From positions 1,266,268 through 1,330,267 of the forward strand of contig NC_027862.1 of assembly GCF_000187245.1 (NCBI RefSeq): a stretch of DNA of 64,000 nt, given 5' to 3'. Positions 9,879 to 22,461 of the stretch are shown here, piece after piece (the first letter of the stretch is position 1; each line of letters opens with the position of its first letter). The translations under genes and the position numbers were made by a program. This stretch comes from Ogataea parapolymorpha DL-1. Lineage: Eukaryota; Ascomycota; Pichiomycetes; Pichiales; Pichiaceae. Below the pieces are notes generated by a model. It saw only the letters and a list, made by a program, of their open reading frames with translations. It was not told the DNA's origin and searched no databases.

Positions 9879-10874
9879 ATGTCGGTACAAGAACTCAGAT
9901 TAAAGGGCAATGAGAAGTTCAAAAATTGCAATTATCCAGGAGCTTTAATCCACTACACGGAGTGTTTGAACCTCGATTCAAATGCTTACGCTATCTACTG
10001 TAATAGGGCGGCAGCCTTGATCAAACTGGATTGCATGAAAGAAGCAGAAGAGGACCTGATCAAATCTCTGGAAATCAACCCAGACTACGTCCCCAGCTTG
10101 TGCAGACTGGGGTTCCTTTACTTGTACGAGGGAAACACTGTCAAATCACTGGAAAACTATGTGAGAGCCGTCCAAGTCTGTGCTAGAGAACCGCACCAAC
10201 TGGACAAATTCAAAGGACGCCTGAAGGAAGCAGTCCGTTTGGCAGAAGGTCGCGCAAAACAACAGGGCTATCCTCAGAGCTACATTGACAACATCATCCC
10301 GTCCACAGTGAGAGCAATTCTAGACAATTACAGAGGCTTGGCGAGCGAAGACGCCGGACACAGTACAGTGTCAAGTAATGCTACAAATCAATCGGGAGAG
10401 TCGTCAATACCTCGTGGGCGCACTTTTGCAACGGCAATCACGGGCACACCGATGTCGTTGGCCAGTCTTTTCGGCCAGGGAGCAAACCGCGGGGTGAATA
10501 CCTCCATCAGGGTCGAGACTGGGCAGCCATCACGTGACGAAAATCAGGCGGACAGAATGGACGAGGATCCAGAGGTGGATATTTCCGATGTGGAAACTAC
10601 TCATCGGCAGATACACGAGAGGGTCCAAAACTTCATGAGGCAACAACAGGGCCAACCTCTGCAGCCGATGGCGCTGGCACGGAGCCTTGCATCCACCATC
10701 ACGTCGCAGTTCCAGAACGAGCCTCAAGGAGGGAATCTAGCAGACCAAATTGCTCGCGGAATTTCGACTTTCATGGGGCAGACGCAGAGCGAACCACAGC
10801 AGTCCGAGCCAGCGCAATCATCGACGGGAGACGACCTGCATGAGATGGGCGAGCTTCAAGAGGATTTGGACTGA
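9879..10874 (+). CDS. TPR-domain co-chaperone-like protein (SGT2/SGTA-like)
   Basis: The start is set at ATG 9879 (MSVQELRLKGNEKF); the frame extends upstream only through a GTG. The 331-residue product opens directly with three TPR units (about 1-110: LRLKGNEKFKNCNYPGALIHY, YAIYCNRAAALIKLDCMKEA, YVPSLCRLGFLYLYEGNTVK). A helical linker follows, then a low-complexity Gln/Ser/Glu-rich C-terminus (TFMGQTQSEPQQSEPAQSS). TPR plus glutamine-rich tail resembles the Sgt2/SGTA co-chaperones that hand tail-anchored proteins to Get4/Get5. However, the N-terminal SGTA dimerisation domain is absent, so this may be a different TPR cofactor of Hsp70/Hsp90. The exact orthologue is not recognised. Confidence 0.7.
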   Translation: MSVQELRLKGNEKFKNCNYPGALIHYTECLNLDSNAYAIYCNRAAALIKLDCMKEAEEDLIKSLEINPDYVPSLCRLGFLYLYEGNTVKSLENYVRAVQVCAREPHQLDKFKGRLKEAVRLAEGRAKQQGYPQSYIDNIIPSTVRAILDNYRGLASEDAGHSTVSSNATNQSGESSIPRGRTFATAITGTPMSLASLFGQGANRGVNTSIRVETGQPSRDENQADRMDEDPEVDISDVETTHRQIHERVQNFMRQQQGQPLQPMALARSLASTITSQFQNEPQGGNLADQIARGISTFMGQTQSEPQQSEPAQSSTGDDLHEMGELQEDLD

Positions 10875-10928
10875 GTGTATAATAATAATGTAACGTTGGC
10901 TGTATCAATTAATCATATTTAAATCAGC

Positions 10929-11203
10929 TCAGATGTTTCCGGATCTCTTCAACTGAACGTAAGCAGCAAAAACAGGGATACCGAATCCAATAGCTAGTTG
11001 TTAGTGACGGGGCACGAAAGAGTTGAACACTTACCGAAAAATAAGAAATGTGGAACGGCGTATGGAATTCTTCTGTTGTGAACTTTGAAAGGCAAGTTGC
11101 TGTATGGACCCTCTGGGAAGTGGTGGCCATTAAGCTTGGCCACGGAGGACGAAAATTGTCTGGTGCTCTGTCTGGACTCTCTTGCAATGGCTCTGGCAAA
11201 CAT
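10929..11203 (-). CDS. COX8: COX8, cytochrome c oxidase subunit VIII (two exons)
   Basis: On the minus strand exon 1 is 11203-11035 and exon 2 is 10993-10929, giving 77 residues (yeast Cox8 has 78). Exon 1 encodes a basic, Ser/Arg-rich mitochondrial presequence (MFARAIARESRQSTRQFSSS) and then HFPEGPYSNLPFKVHNRRIP. Exon 2 supplies the single transmembrane helix and the tail AAYVQLKRSGNI. This matches the Cox8/COX7c family almost motif for motif. The product is an inner-membrane nuclear-encoded subunit of complex IV. No unspliced frame encodes the whole protein. It is divergent from COX9, another complex IV subunit gene, across a 283-bp shared promoter. Confidence 0.94.
10994..11034 (-). other. 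COX8: COX8 intron, 41 nt
   Basis: The donor is GTAAGT from 11034, the branch is CACTAAC, and the acceptor AACTAG ends at 10994. It splits a GCT alanine codon (G|CT) just before the transmembrane helix. Confidence 0.92.
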
Positions 11204-11486
11204 GTTTGGGAAGAAGAAAAATTAGCCACAGAGAAATTTGTTTTGGTGGCAGGCGGATGCTCAGGCAGGACCAGCTCGCGAATCCGCGACCATATATTTT
11301 TCTCAGGCATTTTTTTCCTCTATGCTCAGCTGCTCTTTTAAAAATTCCCTCCCCTTGATTGGCTCAGAAGAAAATAATACGATTTTCCAGCAGTTTTAGT
11401 GGCGGTGTGGTGTGGCTAGTATCACCTTACCGTGCAAAAATTAAAACAAACTTTCACCACTAGTACATCTATAGTCTATCGCAAAC
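11204..11486. promoter_or_regulatory. Bidirectional COX8/COX9 promoter with a CCAAT box
   Basis: The 283-bp region between two divergent complex IV subunit genes contains TGATTGGC, with the ATTGG core at 11358-11362. It matches the Hap2/3/4/5 (CCAAT-binding complex) consensus TNATTGGY. One central element could coordinate both genes with respiration. The rest shows no other assignable site. Confidence 0.65.
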
Positions 11487-11724
11487 ATGGCTATCGCTCC
11501 AATTCAAGGTTTCATGAAAAGAAGAATCATCACAGACATCTCGATCGGTAAGTCGCTATATTTCTTGTTGTTTAAGATGGGCCTTCGCTAACATTTCAGG
11601 TATCAGCACTGGTCTAGTCTTTGGAAGTCTGTGGTGGTGGGGATACCACAAGCCGGCTGTTGCTAGAAGAGAAGCATACTATGCTGAGTTGGCCAAGAAG
11701 AAGGAGATTGAAGACTCTGCTTAA
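11487..11724 (+). CDS. COX9: COX9, cytochrome c oxidase subunit VIIa (two exons)
   Basis: Exon 1 is 11487-11547 and exon 2 is 11600-11724, giving 61 residues (yeast Cox9 has 59). Exon 1 encodes MAIAPIQGFMKRRIITDISI, aligning with yeast MTIAPITGTIKRRVIMDIVL. Exon 2 has the membrane helix ending in SLWWWGYHKP and a charged matrix/intermembrane tail REAYYAELAKKKEIEDSA. Cox9 is a non-cleaved inner-membrane subunit of complex IV required for its assembly. Both exons are too short to be obvious without splicing. Confidence 0.94.
11548..11599 (+). other. COX9: COX9 intron, 52 nt
   Basis: The donor is GTAAGT at 11548, the branch is CGCTAAC, and the acceptor TTTCAG ends at 11599. It splits a GGT glycine codon (G|GT). 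Confidence 0.92.
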
Positions 11725-11820
11725 ACCTATTTGGTATAGAACAATTAAATGACAATACACTGATCACTTGGACTTGACCTACTGCCGTAAAAACGTGTAA
11801 GGATGCGTAGCTGAAAACTT

Positions 11821-13827
11821 ATGGGTGTTTTGTTTGATACCAAAACGGTTCCTCAAACATCTTTGGGAGATCTGGCCGCCATCTTTCGATCAATTGGAGT
11901 GTCCGGGGCAGCAAATGAACATCTCTTGGTGCTACAACACAGTCTTTCTCGACTGATAGACTCACTAACCAGTTTTTCTAATTTAAAGAAACTTACCAAA
12001 ATCAACAAGGTCGTATGGATTGACGAGCAAAATTTTGATCATGAGCACATGCAGACCATCTCTCCCAGCATAGTGTTTTTGTGCGATGGTGGTTTTGACA
12101 TTTTGGATGCCATTGCGGGGATTTTAAAGCGCAAAATCTTTCCTTTCAATAAGACCTCAAAAATCTCATTAATTGTCGCCAGTCGGCTGCCTTCCACGAC
12201 AGACCTTGCTATCGAAAACCTTGGCATAAAGGGAGATGTGAAAGTTTATCATTGGTCGAGCATCAGGCCCATAGCACTAGAATCCGATATCTTAGACCTC
12301 TGTTTGCCTCAGGGTGGCCTGGGCGAGCTGTTTTCAGGTTCAATTAATCCGTTGGACCAATTAGCTGGGTCTCTTTTGGCCCTGGTGATAAATTCAGGTT
12401 ACAAAGTGCGCATTACGAACACATTTATCAAGGGAGAAAACTCTGCCAAACTTTGGAGCATTTACCAACACAAGTACCAGACTCACCTCACAAAAGTCGA
12501 TCCAAAGACTAAAAAGCTCATCCAGGATCAGGACGAGACTCTATTTGTCGACCAGCACTCGTTTTTCAACCGGAATGTCGACTTTGTTTGTCTGGACCGG
12601 TCAGTCGACTTAGTCAGCGCCGTTCTTACGCAGCTCACGTATACAGGGCTATGCCACGAGTCTTTGGGAGTGCAGCTGGGCATGGTGTCAATACCAGAAG
12701 AAAATCTTAAACTTAGATTTGGAGACTTCAATGATGAGATCTACCAGTTGGTGCGAGATCTCAATTTTTCGATGGTGGGCTCGGTGCTAAACTCTAAAGC
12801 ACGCACATTGCAAGCTGAGTATGATAAACGCAACAATCTTACGGACATTGAAGAAATGAAGAAGTTTGTTGGAGAGCTTAACAATCTGAAAGAAAGCCAG
12901 AAATGGGTGCAAAAACACACCGTGGTCGCAGAAAATATATTGAAATCTGTGAAGGACGGTGACCAGGAACGTCAGATCCCCGGATTGGAGGTGGAAATGC
13001 CAAACAGTAATAAATTCAATGCGTTTGTGGAGCTGCAGCAGGAAATATTGAGCGACAGTCTAGACAACAAGCGCAACTGTGCTGCTATCTTGCAATACAT
13101 GTACCAATTCGAGCCGCCGCTATCGGAGGTGTTACGATTAATGATCCTCACAAGCATCGTGAAGAGAGGCGTCAGAGAACCGGAATACGAACACATGAAA
13201 ACAGAGATCTACCACATGTATGGAATGGACGCGTTCAAAATTCTAATCAGAATGAAAGAACTGAAAATGGTGTATCCTCGCGAGAGTCTCTCATTTTTGC
13301 CGACGAGTATGAGCGAGGAGGTGGTTACTAGTACGCATCAGCTCATCAGGGATTTTTCGTCGATTGGTAACAACCTAAATCTTATGCCCGTCTCTGATAC
13401 GGTGGATCCAGCCAACCCTCAGGATGCAGACTTCGGGCTTCCTGGGTATGTTCCTATTATTACCCGTCTTGTCGAGGCAATATACTCTCGGGAGTTTCTT
13501 GCAGCCCCGCGCGACACGCGAATCAGAAAGTACGGCTGGGACAATTTGGATCTTAGCGCATTGGATGGAGAGCTAAAGCAAGAGTTTCTGGTTCCAGAAA
13601 CTAAAAAATCCTTGTTCAATTCATCGATCCCCCCCAAAGCAAGCCAACTTGCCGACCGAAAAGATCTCATTATTGTCACCGTCGTGGGCGGAATGACGTA
13701 CAGCGAAATCTCAACTATCCGATTCGTGCTAAACAAAAATCCTGTTACCAAACCGAAGCAGGTAATTTTTCTTACCCCGGGAATTATTACCGGGGACGAT
13801 CTGATTGACAGTTTAAGGTATAAGTAA
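11821..13827 (+). CDS. VPS33: VPS33, Sec1/Munc18 protein of the HOPS and CORVET tethers
   Basis: The 668-residue product is a full-length Sec1/Munc18-family protein (yeast Vps33 has 691). Family landmarks are the N-terminal VVWIDEQNFDHEHMQTISPS segment, NRNVDFVCLDRSVDLVSAVL (the 'D-R-x-x-D' SM signature), TYTGLCHESLG, and the C-terminal TVVGGMTYSEISTIRFV. Vps33 is the SM subunit shared by HOPS and CORVET; it templates vacuolar and endosomal SNARE assembly during fusion. The start is the first ATG of the frame and is followed by a plausible conserved N-terminus. The next gene on the same strand starts only 44 bp after the stop. Confidence 0.92.
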   Translation: MGVLFDTKTVPQTSLGDLAAIFRSIGVSGAANEHLLVLQHSLSRLIDSLTSFSNLKKLTKINKVVWIDEQNFDHEHMQTISPSIVFLCDGGFDILDAIAGILKRKIFPFNKTSKISLIVASRLPSTTDLAIENLGIKGDVKVYHWSSIRPIALESDILDLCLPQGGLGELFSGSINPLDQLAGSLLALVINSGYKVRITNTFIKGENSAKLWSIYQHKYQTHLTKVDPKTKKLIQDQDETLFVDQHSFFNRNVDFVCLDRSVDLVSAVLTQLTYTGLCHESLGVQLGMVSIPEENLKLRFGDFNDEIYQLVRDLNFSMVGSVLNSKARTLQAEYDKRNNLTDIEEMKKFVGELNNLKESQKWVQKHTVVAENILKSVKDGDQERQIPGLEVEMPNSNKFNAFVELQQEILSDSLDNKRNCAAILQYMYQFEPPLSEVLRLMILTSIVKRGVREPEYEHMKTEIYHMYGMDAFKILIRMKELKMVYPRESLSFLPTSMSEEVVTSTHQLIRDFSSIGNNLNLMPVSDTVDPANPQDADFGLPGYVPIITRLVEAIYSREFLAAPRDTRIRKYGWDNLDLSALDGELKQEFLVPETKKSLFNSSIPPKASQLADRKDLIIVTVVGGMTYSEISTIRFVLNKNPVTKPKQVIFLTPGIITGDDLIDSLRYK

Positions 13828-13871
13828 AAAAAATAGCAATATTTTTATGTAACGGTCATTTCGAATTTAAC

Positions 13872-14131
13872 ATGTTCTTCTTCTTTCTATTTGGAGGTTA
13901 GTAGATTTGAGTGGCATCCGCTAACAATTAGCTAAATCGTTCAAAAAAGAGCTTAAACAATATGACGGTAAGAGAGTCTACTGTCCAAGATGTCACAACA
14001 TCTCGATGCAATATGTTCGCAATTGGAATTTCATCACCGTGTTTTTCGTCCCAATAATCCCATTCAGTTTCTATAAAGAACTCTACTGCCCTATATGCGG
14101 TAATCATACGATGGATGCCAACATCGTGTGA
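13872..14131 (+). CDS. Small zinc-ribbon protein, 74 residues (two exons)
   Basis: Exon 1 is 13872-13896 and exon 2 is 13932-14131. Exon 1 encodes only MFFFFLFG plus one base; exon 2 continues AKSFKKELKQYDGKRVYCPR. Two CxxC knuckles (CPRC and CPIC) are separated by a hydrophobic, proline-containing segment (FITVFFVPIIPFSF), and the protein ends NHTMDANIV. This layout (aromatic N-terminus, CPxC, FxxFFxPxxPxxF, CPxC) is that of the fungal zinc-ribbon family often annotated as zinc_ribbon_15, whose role is unknown. It is squeezed between VPS33 (44 bp) and the convergent RAD59 (11 bp). The call rests on exact splice signals and the family pattern. Confidence 0.85.
13897..13931 (+). other. Intron of the zinc-ribbon gene, 35 nt
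   Basis: The donor is GTTAGT at 13897, the branch is CGCTAAC, and the acceptor AATTAG ends at 13931. It splits a GCT codon (G|CT) after only 25 coding bases. Confidence 0.82.
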
Positions 14132-14142
14132 TGTTCAAGAAG

Positions 14143-14811
14143 TCAATCATAATAACCTTCGATAAGTTTCTCTTCATACTGTTCCAAAAGAGCAACCATT
14201 GCATAAAAGCAGGCCTTCAGCCCGTCTGTAGCAGCCTGTTTCTTGGCATAAGAAAATGCCAGCCCCTTTGACGGCATCCATTGCGCCACTCCAAACCCTG
14301 TTTTTCGTGCTACCGTCCCATCTGCCAATCTGAGACATGTGTCAATAGCATACTCTAGGTCGTACCGATAGCCTCGTTCGTCGTCGAACTCGTGCTTTCT
14401 GTATCGCACTACCCGTCCTGTGTCCTCCACCAAGGAGCTCTCCCACTGGTTGAATCCAAACGACTTGTTGGCAATCTCGATTACCGCATTGATGGGTGCA
14501 TTAGTGAATAGGGCAAACCCTCGAAGATGCCCGAACTTTTGCTTCTCGTTGGACCTGCGCTCGAGAAGATGATAAAACGTGTTGATGGCGCCCACAGACC
14601 ACACAGAGGCAGGTTTCAGGTCGACGCACCCGGCCCATTCCTGGATTTCGATGATATCCCACCTGGTGATATCAGGAAAGAATTGCAGGCCAGCTTCTTC
14701 AGAAGCAGGTCTACTTGCCTCTTCTTCATACTGCTGTTCGAGCGACCTGCGCATTAGCAGTTCGTGCCGTTCCTTGTGAAAACGTTCAGTTTCAGTTCTG
14801 ATCAAATACAT
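14143..14811 (-). CDS. RAD59: RAD59, Rad52-family recombination protein
   Basis: The 222-residue protein has a helical, charged N-terminal extension of about 45 residues and then a Rad52/Rad59 annealing domain. Visible family features are DIIEIQEWAG and PASVWSVGAINTFYHLLERR (compare the yeast Rad59 segment RPASAWSVQRIGLLQSKIER), IEIANKSFGFNQWESSLVED, LRLADGTVARKTGFG and SYAKKQAATDGLKACFYAMV. Rad59 stimulates Rad52 single-strand annealing and break-induced replication. Length compares with 238 in S. cerevisiae. It lacks the long C-terminal Rad51-binding tail of Rad52, which favours Rad59. An internal Met at residue 20 is an alternative start. Confidence 0.85.
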   Translation of the reverse strand: MYLIRTETERFHKERHELLMRRSLEQQYEEEASRPASEEAGLQFFPDITRWDIIEIQEWAGCVDLKPASVWSVGAINTFYHLLERRSNEKQKFGHLRGFALFTNAPINAVIEIANKSFGFNQWESSLVEDTGRVVRYRKHEFDDERGYRYDLEYAIDTCLRLADGTVARKTGFGVAQWMPSKGLAFSYAKKQAATDGLKACFYAMVALLEQYEEKLIEGYYD

Positions 14812-14864
14812 TCATTTAGTTTGTTTTTTTTTAGCTTAAAAAAGGTCCTTTATTTATTGTTTGA

Positions 14865-19550
<4,686 letters not shown>

Positions 19551-19559
19551 CTATACTTT

Positions 19560-19566
19560 TGACTCA
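19560..19566. promoter_or_regulatory. ARO1: Gcn4-type site TGACTCA upstream of ARO1
   Basis: A perfect TGACTCA lies 40 bp before the ARO1 start, within a 98-bp gap to the neighbouring stop. Aromatic biosynthesis genes including ARO1 are Gcn4 targets in yeast. The closeness to the ATG is unusual, so function is uncertain. Confidence 0.55.
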
Positions 19567-19618
19567 CCGATATTTTTTTGTCCTAGTCTGCTCGACCCTG
19601 GAAAAAATTGGGTGAAAA

Positions 19619-20956
19619 TTAAATGGGCGCGTCGATCGGCCTCTTAACAATTTCCAGGTTCCTAAGAGCCAACGCCAGGTCTGCAAAGTACTCCGTTAGC
19701 TTGCTATTCAGCACAGAAAACTGCTGGTAGTCAAACGCATGTCCACCATGGCTGCTGTTGGTGGTCTCTGGCGAGTTGTGCGGCCCCATCACCAAGGAGT
19801 CGTACAATTTCATGATCTCGTGTTTCTGCGTCCCGGCCACCAGACTGTCGGCAACTCCGCAGTTCACGAAGGGAATCAGCAGCTCCTGGTAGAGATATAT
19901 GAGCTGCGGCTTGATTTGCCGCATAATAGTGTCCTTTTTGTTGCATTCGCGCAAGTACTCGCCCGCATTAAACATGGCTTCCATTTTATCCTTCTGCACC
20001 TGGGCCATATCTGAGCGCAGTTTTCTCACCTCGTCGTCGAGGTCTTTCTCCACGCGCGACTCCAGCGTGTTGATTGTTGACGACAGGCTTTTGAGGAACT
20101 GTGCGAGCTTGTTGCTCATGGTTTCATCCTCCGGCTCTGTCTGGACTGACTTGATTCTGTCGAGCTCTTGCAGCGCTGCGTCTCGCTCGGCCATTGCCCG
20201 CTCTCTTTCCAGCTTGAAATAGCTGATCACGGCTTCTATATCTGGATTGCCTGGCTTCGTTTCTGACAAAGTGTCCAAGTGGAGTCGCACACTGCCGTTG
20301 ACAAATCTGGCAGCATTGACTTCCTGAAGCTGTACGGACTCTGTCTGTTGTCTTGAACGAGGTGGGGCATTGTATGGTTGGATTACGCACTCGTTCTCCT
20401 GCTGGCTCTGCTCGTCTAGAATAGTTTCCCTGGACACCGGTTGGTGCGAGTCGTGTGCTAGAATAGGAATGTCGTCGCCAAGGGACGCTCTGGTGTAGGT
20501 TTTCGTCGGCGACGAATCTCTCGACTCGTCGTTCTGGTAGAACGGAACCATGTAGCTGTAGTCTGTTTCCAACCGACGAGATATTTGTGGTGAGTTCATC
20601 GGGTTGTCGTAGATCGTGCTATTTTCAAAATACACTTCGTCCTGCTTGATAGGAGACGAGGTCACAAACTCCTCTGGCTCAAACACCTGTTGCAATGCCA
20701 ATCTGGCATCCATGCCCTTCTGGAACTCTGTATCGACTACAAACGAGCTGGTCGAGCCGCTGTACTCGCTGTCGTTCAGCGGTCTCTCGTTGATCTGGTT
20801 CTTATTCTCGTCAAATGCTACCGTCTTCTTTCCGCTGGCGTACGACGGAATTGGCGGGTCTTCGGAGTGGAATGCCTCGTCCTCAACGTTATCGCTGTCC
20901 TGGGTAATAACCGAGTCCTGATCGGCAATATGATCGGCCTCGCTGTCGCTATCCAT
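19619..20956 (-). CDS. Unrecognised coiled-coil protein, 445 residues
   Basis: The start is placed at ATG 20956 (MDSDSEADHIADQDSVIT); the frame continues upstream only with a hydrophobic stretch that would overlap the ALG1 start. The first half is acidic, Ser/Thr-rich and probably disordered, with several SP or TP sites (SSPIK, NSPQIS, SSPTK). A coiled coil follows from about 245 to 345 (FKLERERAMAERDAALQELD, then VRKLRSDMAQVQKDKMEAMF) and a helical C-terminal domain (QPLIYLY-like: QLIYLYQELLIPFVNCGVAD). The layout suggests a structural protein regulated by proline-directed kinases, as at spindle poles or kinetochores, but no orthologue is recognised. It is divergent from ALG1 by only 70 bp. 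Confidence 0.7.
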   Translation of the reverse strand: MDSDSEADHIADQDSVITQDSDNVEDEAFHSEDPPIPSYASGKKTVAFDENKNQINERPLNDSEYSGSTSSFVVDTEFQKGMDARLALQQVFEPEEFVTSSPIKQDEVYFENSTIYDNPMNSPQISRRLETDYSYMVPFYQNDESRDSSPTKTYTRASLGDDIPILAHDSHQPVSRETILDEQSQQENECVIQPYNAPPRSRQQTESVQLQEVNAARFVNGSVRLHLDTLSETKPGNPDIEAVISYFKLERERAMAERDAALQELDRIKSVQTEPEDETMSNKLAQFLKSLSSTINTLESRVEKDLDDEVRKLRSDMAQVQKDKMEAMFNAGEYLRECNKKDTIMRQIKPQLIYLYQELLIPFVNCGVADSLVAGTQKHEIMKLYDSLVMGPHNSPETTNSSHGGHAFDYQQFSVLNSKLTEYFADLALALRNLEIVKRPIDAPI

Positions 20957-21026
20957 GGTAAAGAAAAGGGAGATAACTAAACGCTGCACTGCCAGAAGTG
21001 AAAAATAAATAAATATACAAATTATC

Positions 21027-22382
21027 ATGAGCTGGATAGTTTACAAGGGGTTCCAGCCCGGACAGTTTGACTTTGGGTGGCCCGTGTGGACACTCATTGT
21101 GCTGTGGCTATGTGTACCCATTTTGTTCTATTTTTGCATGGCCCACGCAACATATCTCTGGCGGGTCCGCCAGAGACGCCTGGCTGGGCCCTTGGGAAAC
21201 GACGTTGCCATGATCGTCCTCGGCGACCTTGGCCATTCGCCCCGCATGGCATACCACGTGCGCAGCCTGGTGAGAAAGGGACGGTTTGTCCATCTGTGCG
21301 GCTATTTGGAGAGCACACTGCCGGACTTCCTTTACGATGACGACACTGTCGACCTTTACGAGATCCCTGTAATTCGGCGTCGCGCGTGGATGCCGTATCT
21401 GGTGTTTGCGGTCTACAAAGTTGCGGCCCAGTGTTTTGAGCTCACAAGACTGCTTTCGACAGTCATCGACGAAAACACAGAATACGTGCTCGTGCAAAAT
21501 CCTCCTTCCATCCCTGTGCTGGCCATCGTCGTCATTTTGAGAAAAACAATCTGTCCGCACGTCAAGATAGTTGTCGACTGGCACAACCTGAACTTTTCGA
21601 TCCTCAACCTCAAATACCACAACGAAAATCACCCTGCTGTGCAGCTACTCCGAAATTATGAGAAATATGTGGGGAAATTCGCCGATTACCATTTTACGGT
21701 AACTGAAAAGCTGAAAGAATACTTGCAAAAAGAGTTCGGAATCGATGGTACTAGAATCAGCGTTGTTCATGACCGTCCAAGCGACGAGTTTGTGCCGCTG
21801 GAAGGCGACAGGATGGAGGTCGTCAAAGAGCTAGCTGTGCTGGACGGATTCCAAGATGCTGACAAATTGATTGTGTCAGCAACATCGTTCACCGAGGACG
21901 AGGATTTCGGCGTGCTAGTGGAGGCGCTCAAGAAACTTGACTCAAAGCTCGACACCAGAGTGTTCATGGTGGTTACAGGGAAAGGCCCACTTCAGAAGAA
22001 GTTTTTGGATTTAGTGGCTCAAAACAAATGGAGTGAAAATATGATAATCAGAAATGCGTGGCTGTCGGTCTCCGACTATCCAAAACTACTCCAGGTGGCC
22101 GACGCGGGGGTTTCGCTACATTACTCGTCCTCGGGACTGGATCTCCCAATGAAGATTGTCGATCTTTTCGGCTGCGGAATACCTGTAGTGTCGATGAATT
22201 TTCCCGCGCTGCATGAATTGGTGACCTACGAAAACGGTCTTGTGATGGAAAATAATTCAGATGCCTCGGAACTTTGCGACAAAATTCACCAGCTGCTTTA
22301 CGGGGTAGACCTCAAACCAGGGGCTTTGCGCGAAAGCACACGCAGATGGGACCAAGAATGGCAAAACACAAGAATATTTTAA
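21027..22382 (+). CDS. ALG1: ALG1, beta-1,4-mannosyltransferase of N-glycan precursor assembly
   Basis: The 451-residue protein has an N-terminal membrane anchor (about 20-45) and a family-33 glycosyltransferase body. Features include MIVLGDLGHSPRMAYHVRSL, VQNPPSIPVLAIVVILRKTI, IVVDWHNLNFSILNLKYHNE, the nucleotide-binding segment VVTGKGPLQKKF, and the late SSGLDLPMKIVDLFGCGIPV characteristic of Alg1. Alg1 adds the first mannose, from GDP-mannose, to GlcNAc2-PP-dolichol on the cytosolic face of the ER. Length matches yeast Alg1 (449). The first ATG is used; it sits 70 bp from the divergent coiled-coil gene. Confidence 0.96.
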   Translation: MSWIVYKGFQPGQFDFGWPVWTLIVLWLCVPILFYFCMAHATYLWRVRQRRLAGPLGNDVAMIVLGDLGHSPRMAYHVRSLVRKGRFVHLCGYLESTLPDFLYDDDTVDLYEIPVIRRRAWMPYLVFAVYKVAAQCFELTRLLSTVIDENTEYVLVQNPPSIPVLAIVVILRKTICPHVKIVVDWHNLNFSILNLKYHNENHPAVQLLRNYEKYVGKFADYHFTVTEKLKEYLQKEFGIDGTRISVVHDRPSDEFVPLEGDRMEVVKELAVLDGFQDADKLIVSATSFTEDEDFGVLVEALKKLDSKLDTRVFMVVTGKGPLQKKFLDLVAQNKWSENMIIRNAWLSVSDYPKLLQVADAGVSLHYSSSGLDLPMKIVDLFGCGIPVVSMNFPALHELVTYENGLVMENNSDASELCDKIHQLLYGVDLKPGALRESTRRWDQEWQNTRIF

Positions 22383-22397
22383 TACAATAATTGGTAA

Positions 22398-22429
22398 TAT
22401 ATATAATGAACACTATATATAATGAACAC
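22398..22429. repeat. Two tandem copies of a 16-bp AT-rich unit
   Basis: TATATATAATGAACAC occurs twice in direct succession (22398-22413 and 22414-22429) in the 79-bp gap between the convergent ALG1 and STL1-like stops. It is probably slippage-prone 3' sequence and could act in 3' end formation, since TA-rich efficiency elements occur there in yeast. Confidence 0.75.
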
Positions 22430-22461
22430 TCTATTCAATAAAGCAAAAAGTAGGAATTAAT

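Noticed and set aside
10924..11310. 128-codon minus-strand frame over COX8
   Set aside because: It reads exon 1 of COX8 out of frame and only exon 2 in frame; the Cox8 family protein needs the 41-nt intron removed.
14143..14811. RAD52 instead of RAD59
   Set aside because: The protein is 222 residues and ends after the annealing domain, without the Rad51/RPA-binding C-terminal half of Rad52.
20957..21028. Upstream extension of the coiled-coil gene to 21028
   Set aside because: It would overlap the ALG1 ATG and add a hydrophobic stretch translated from an AT-rich promoter; ATG 20956 starts a normal acidic N-terminus.
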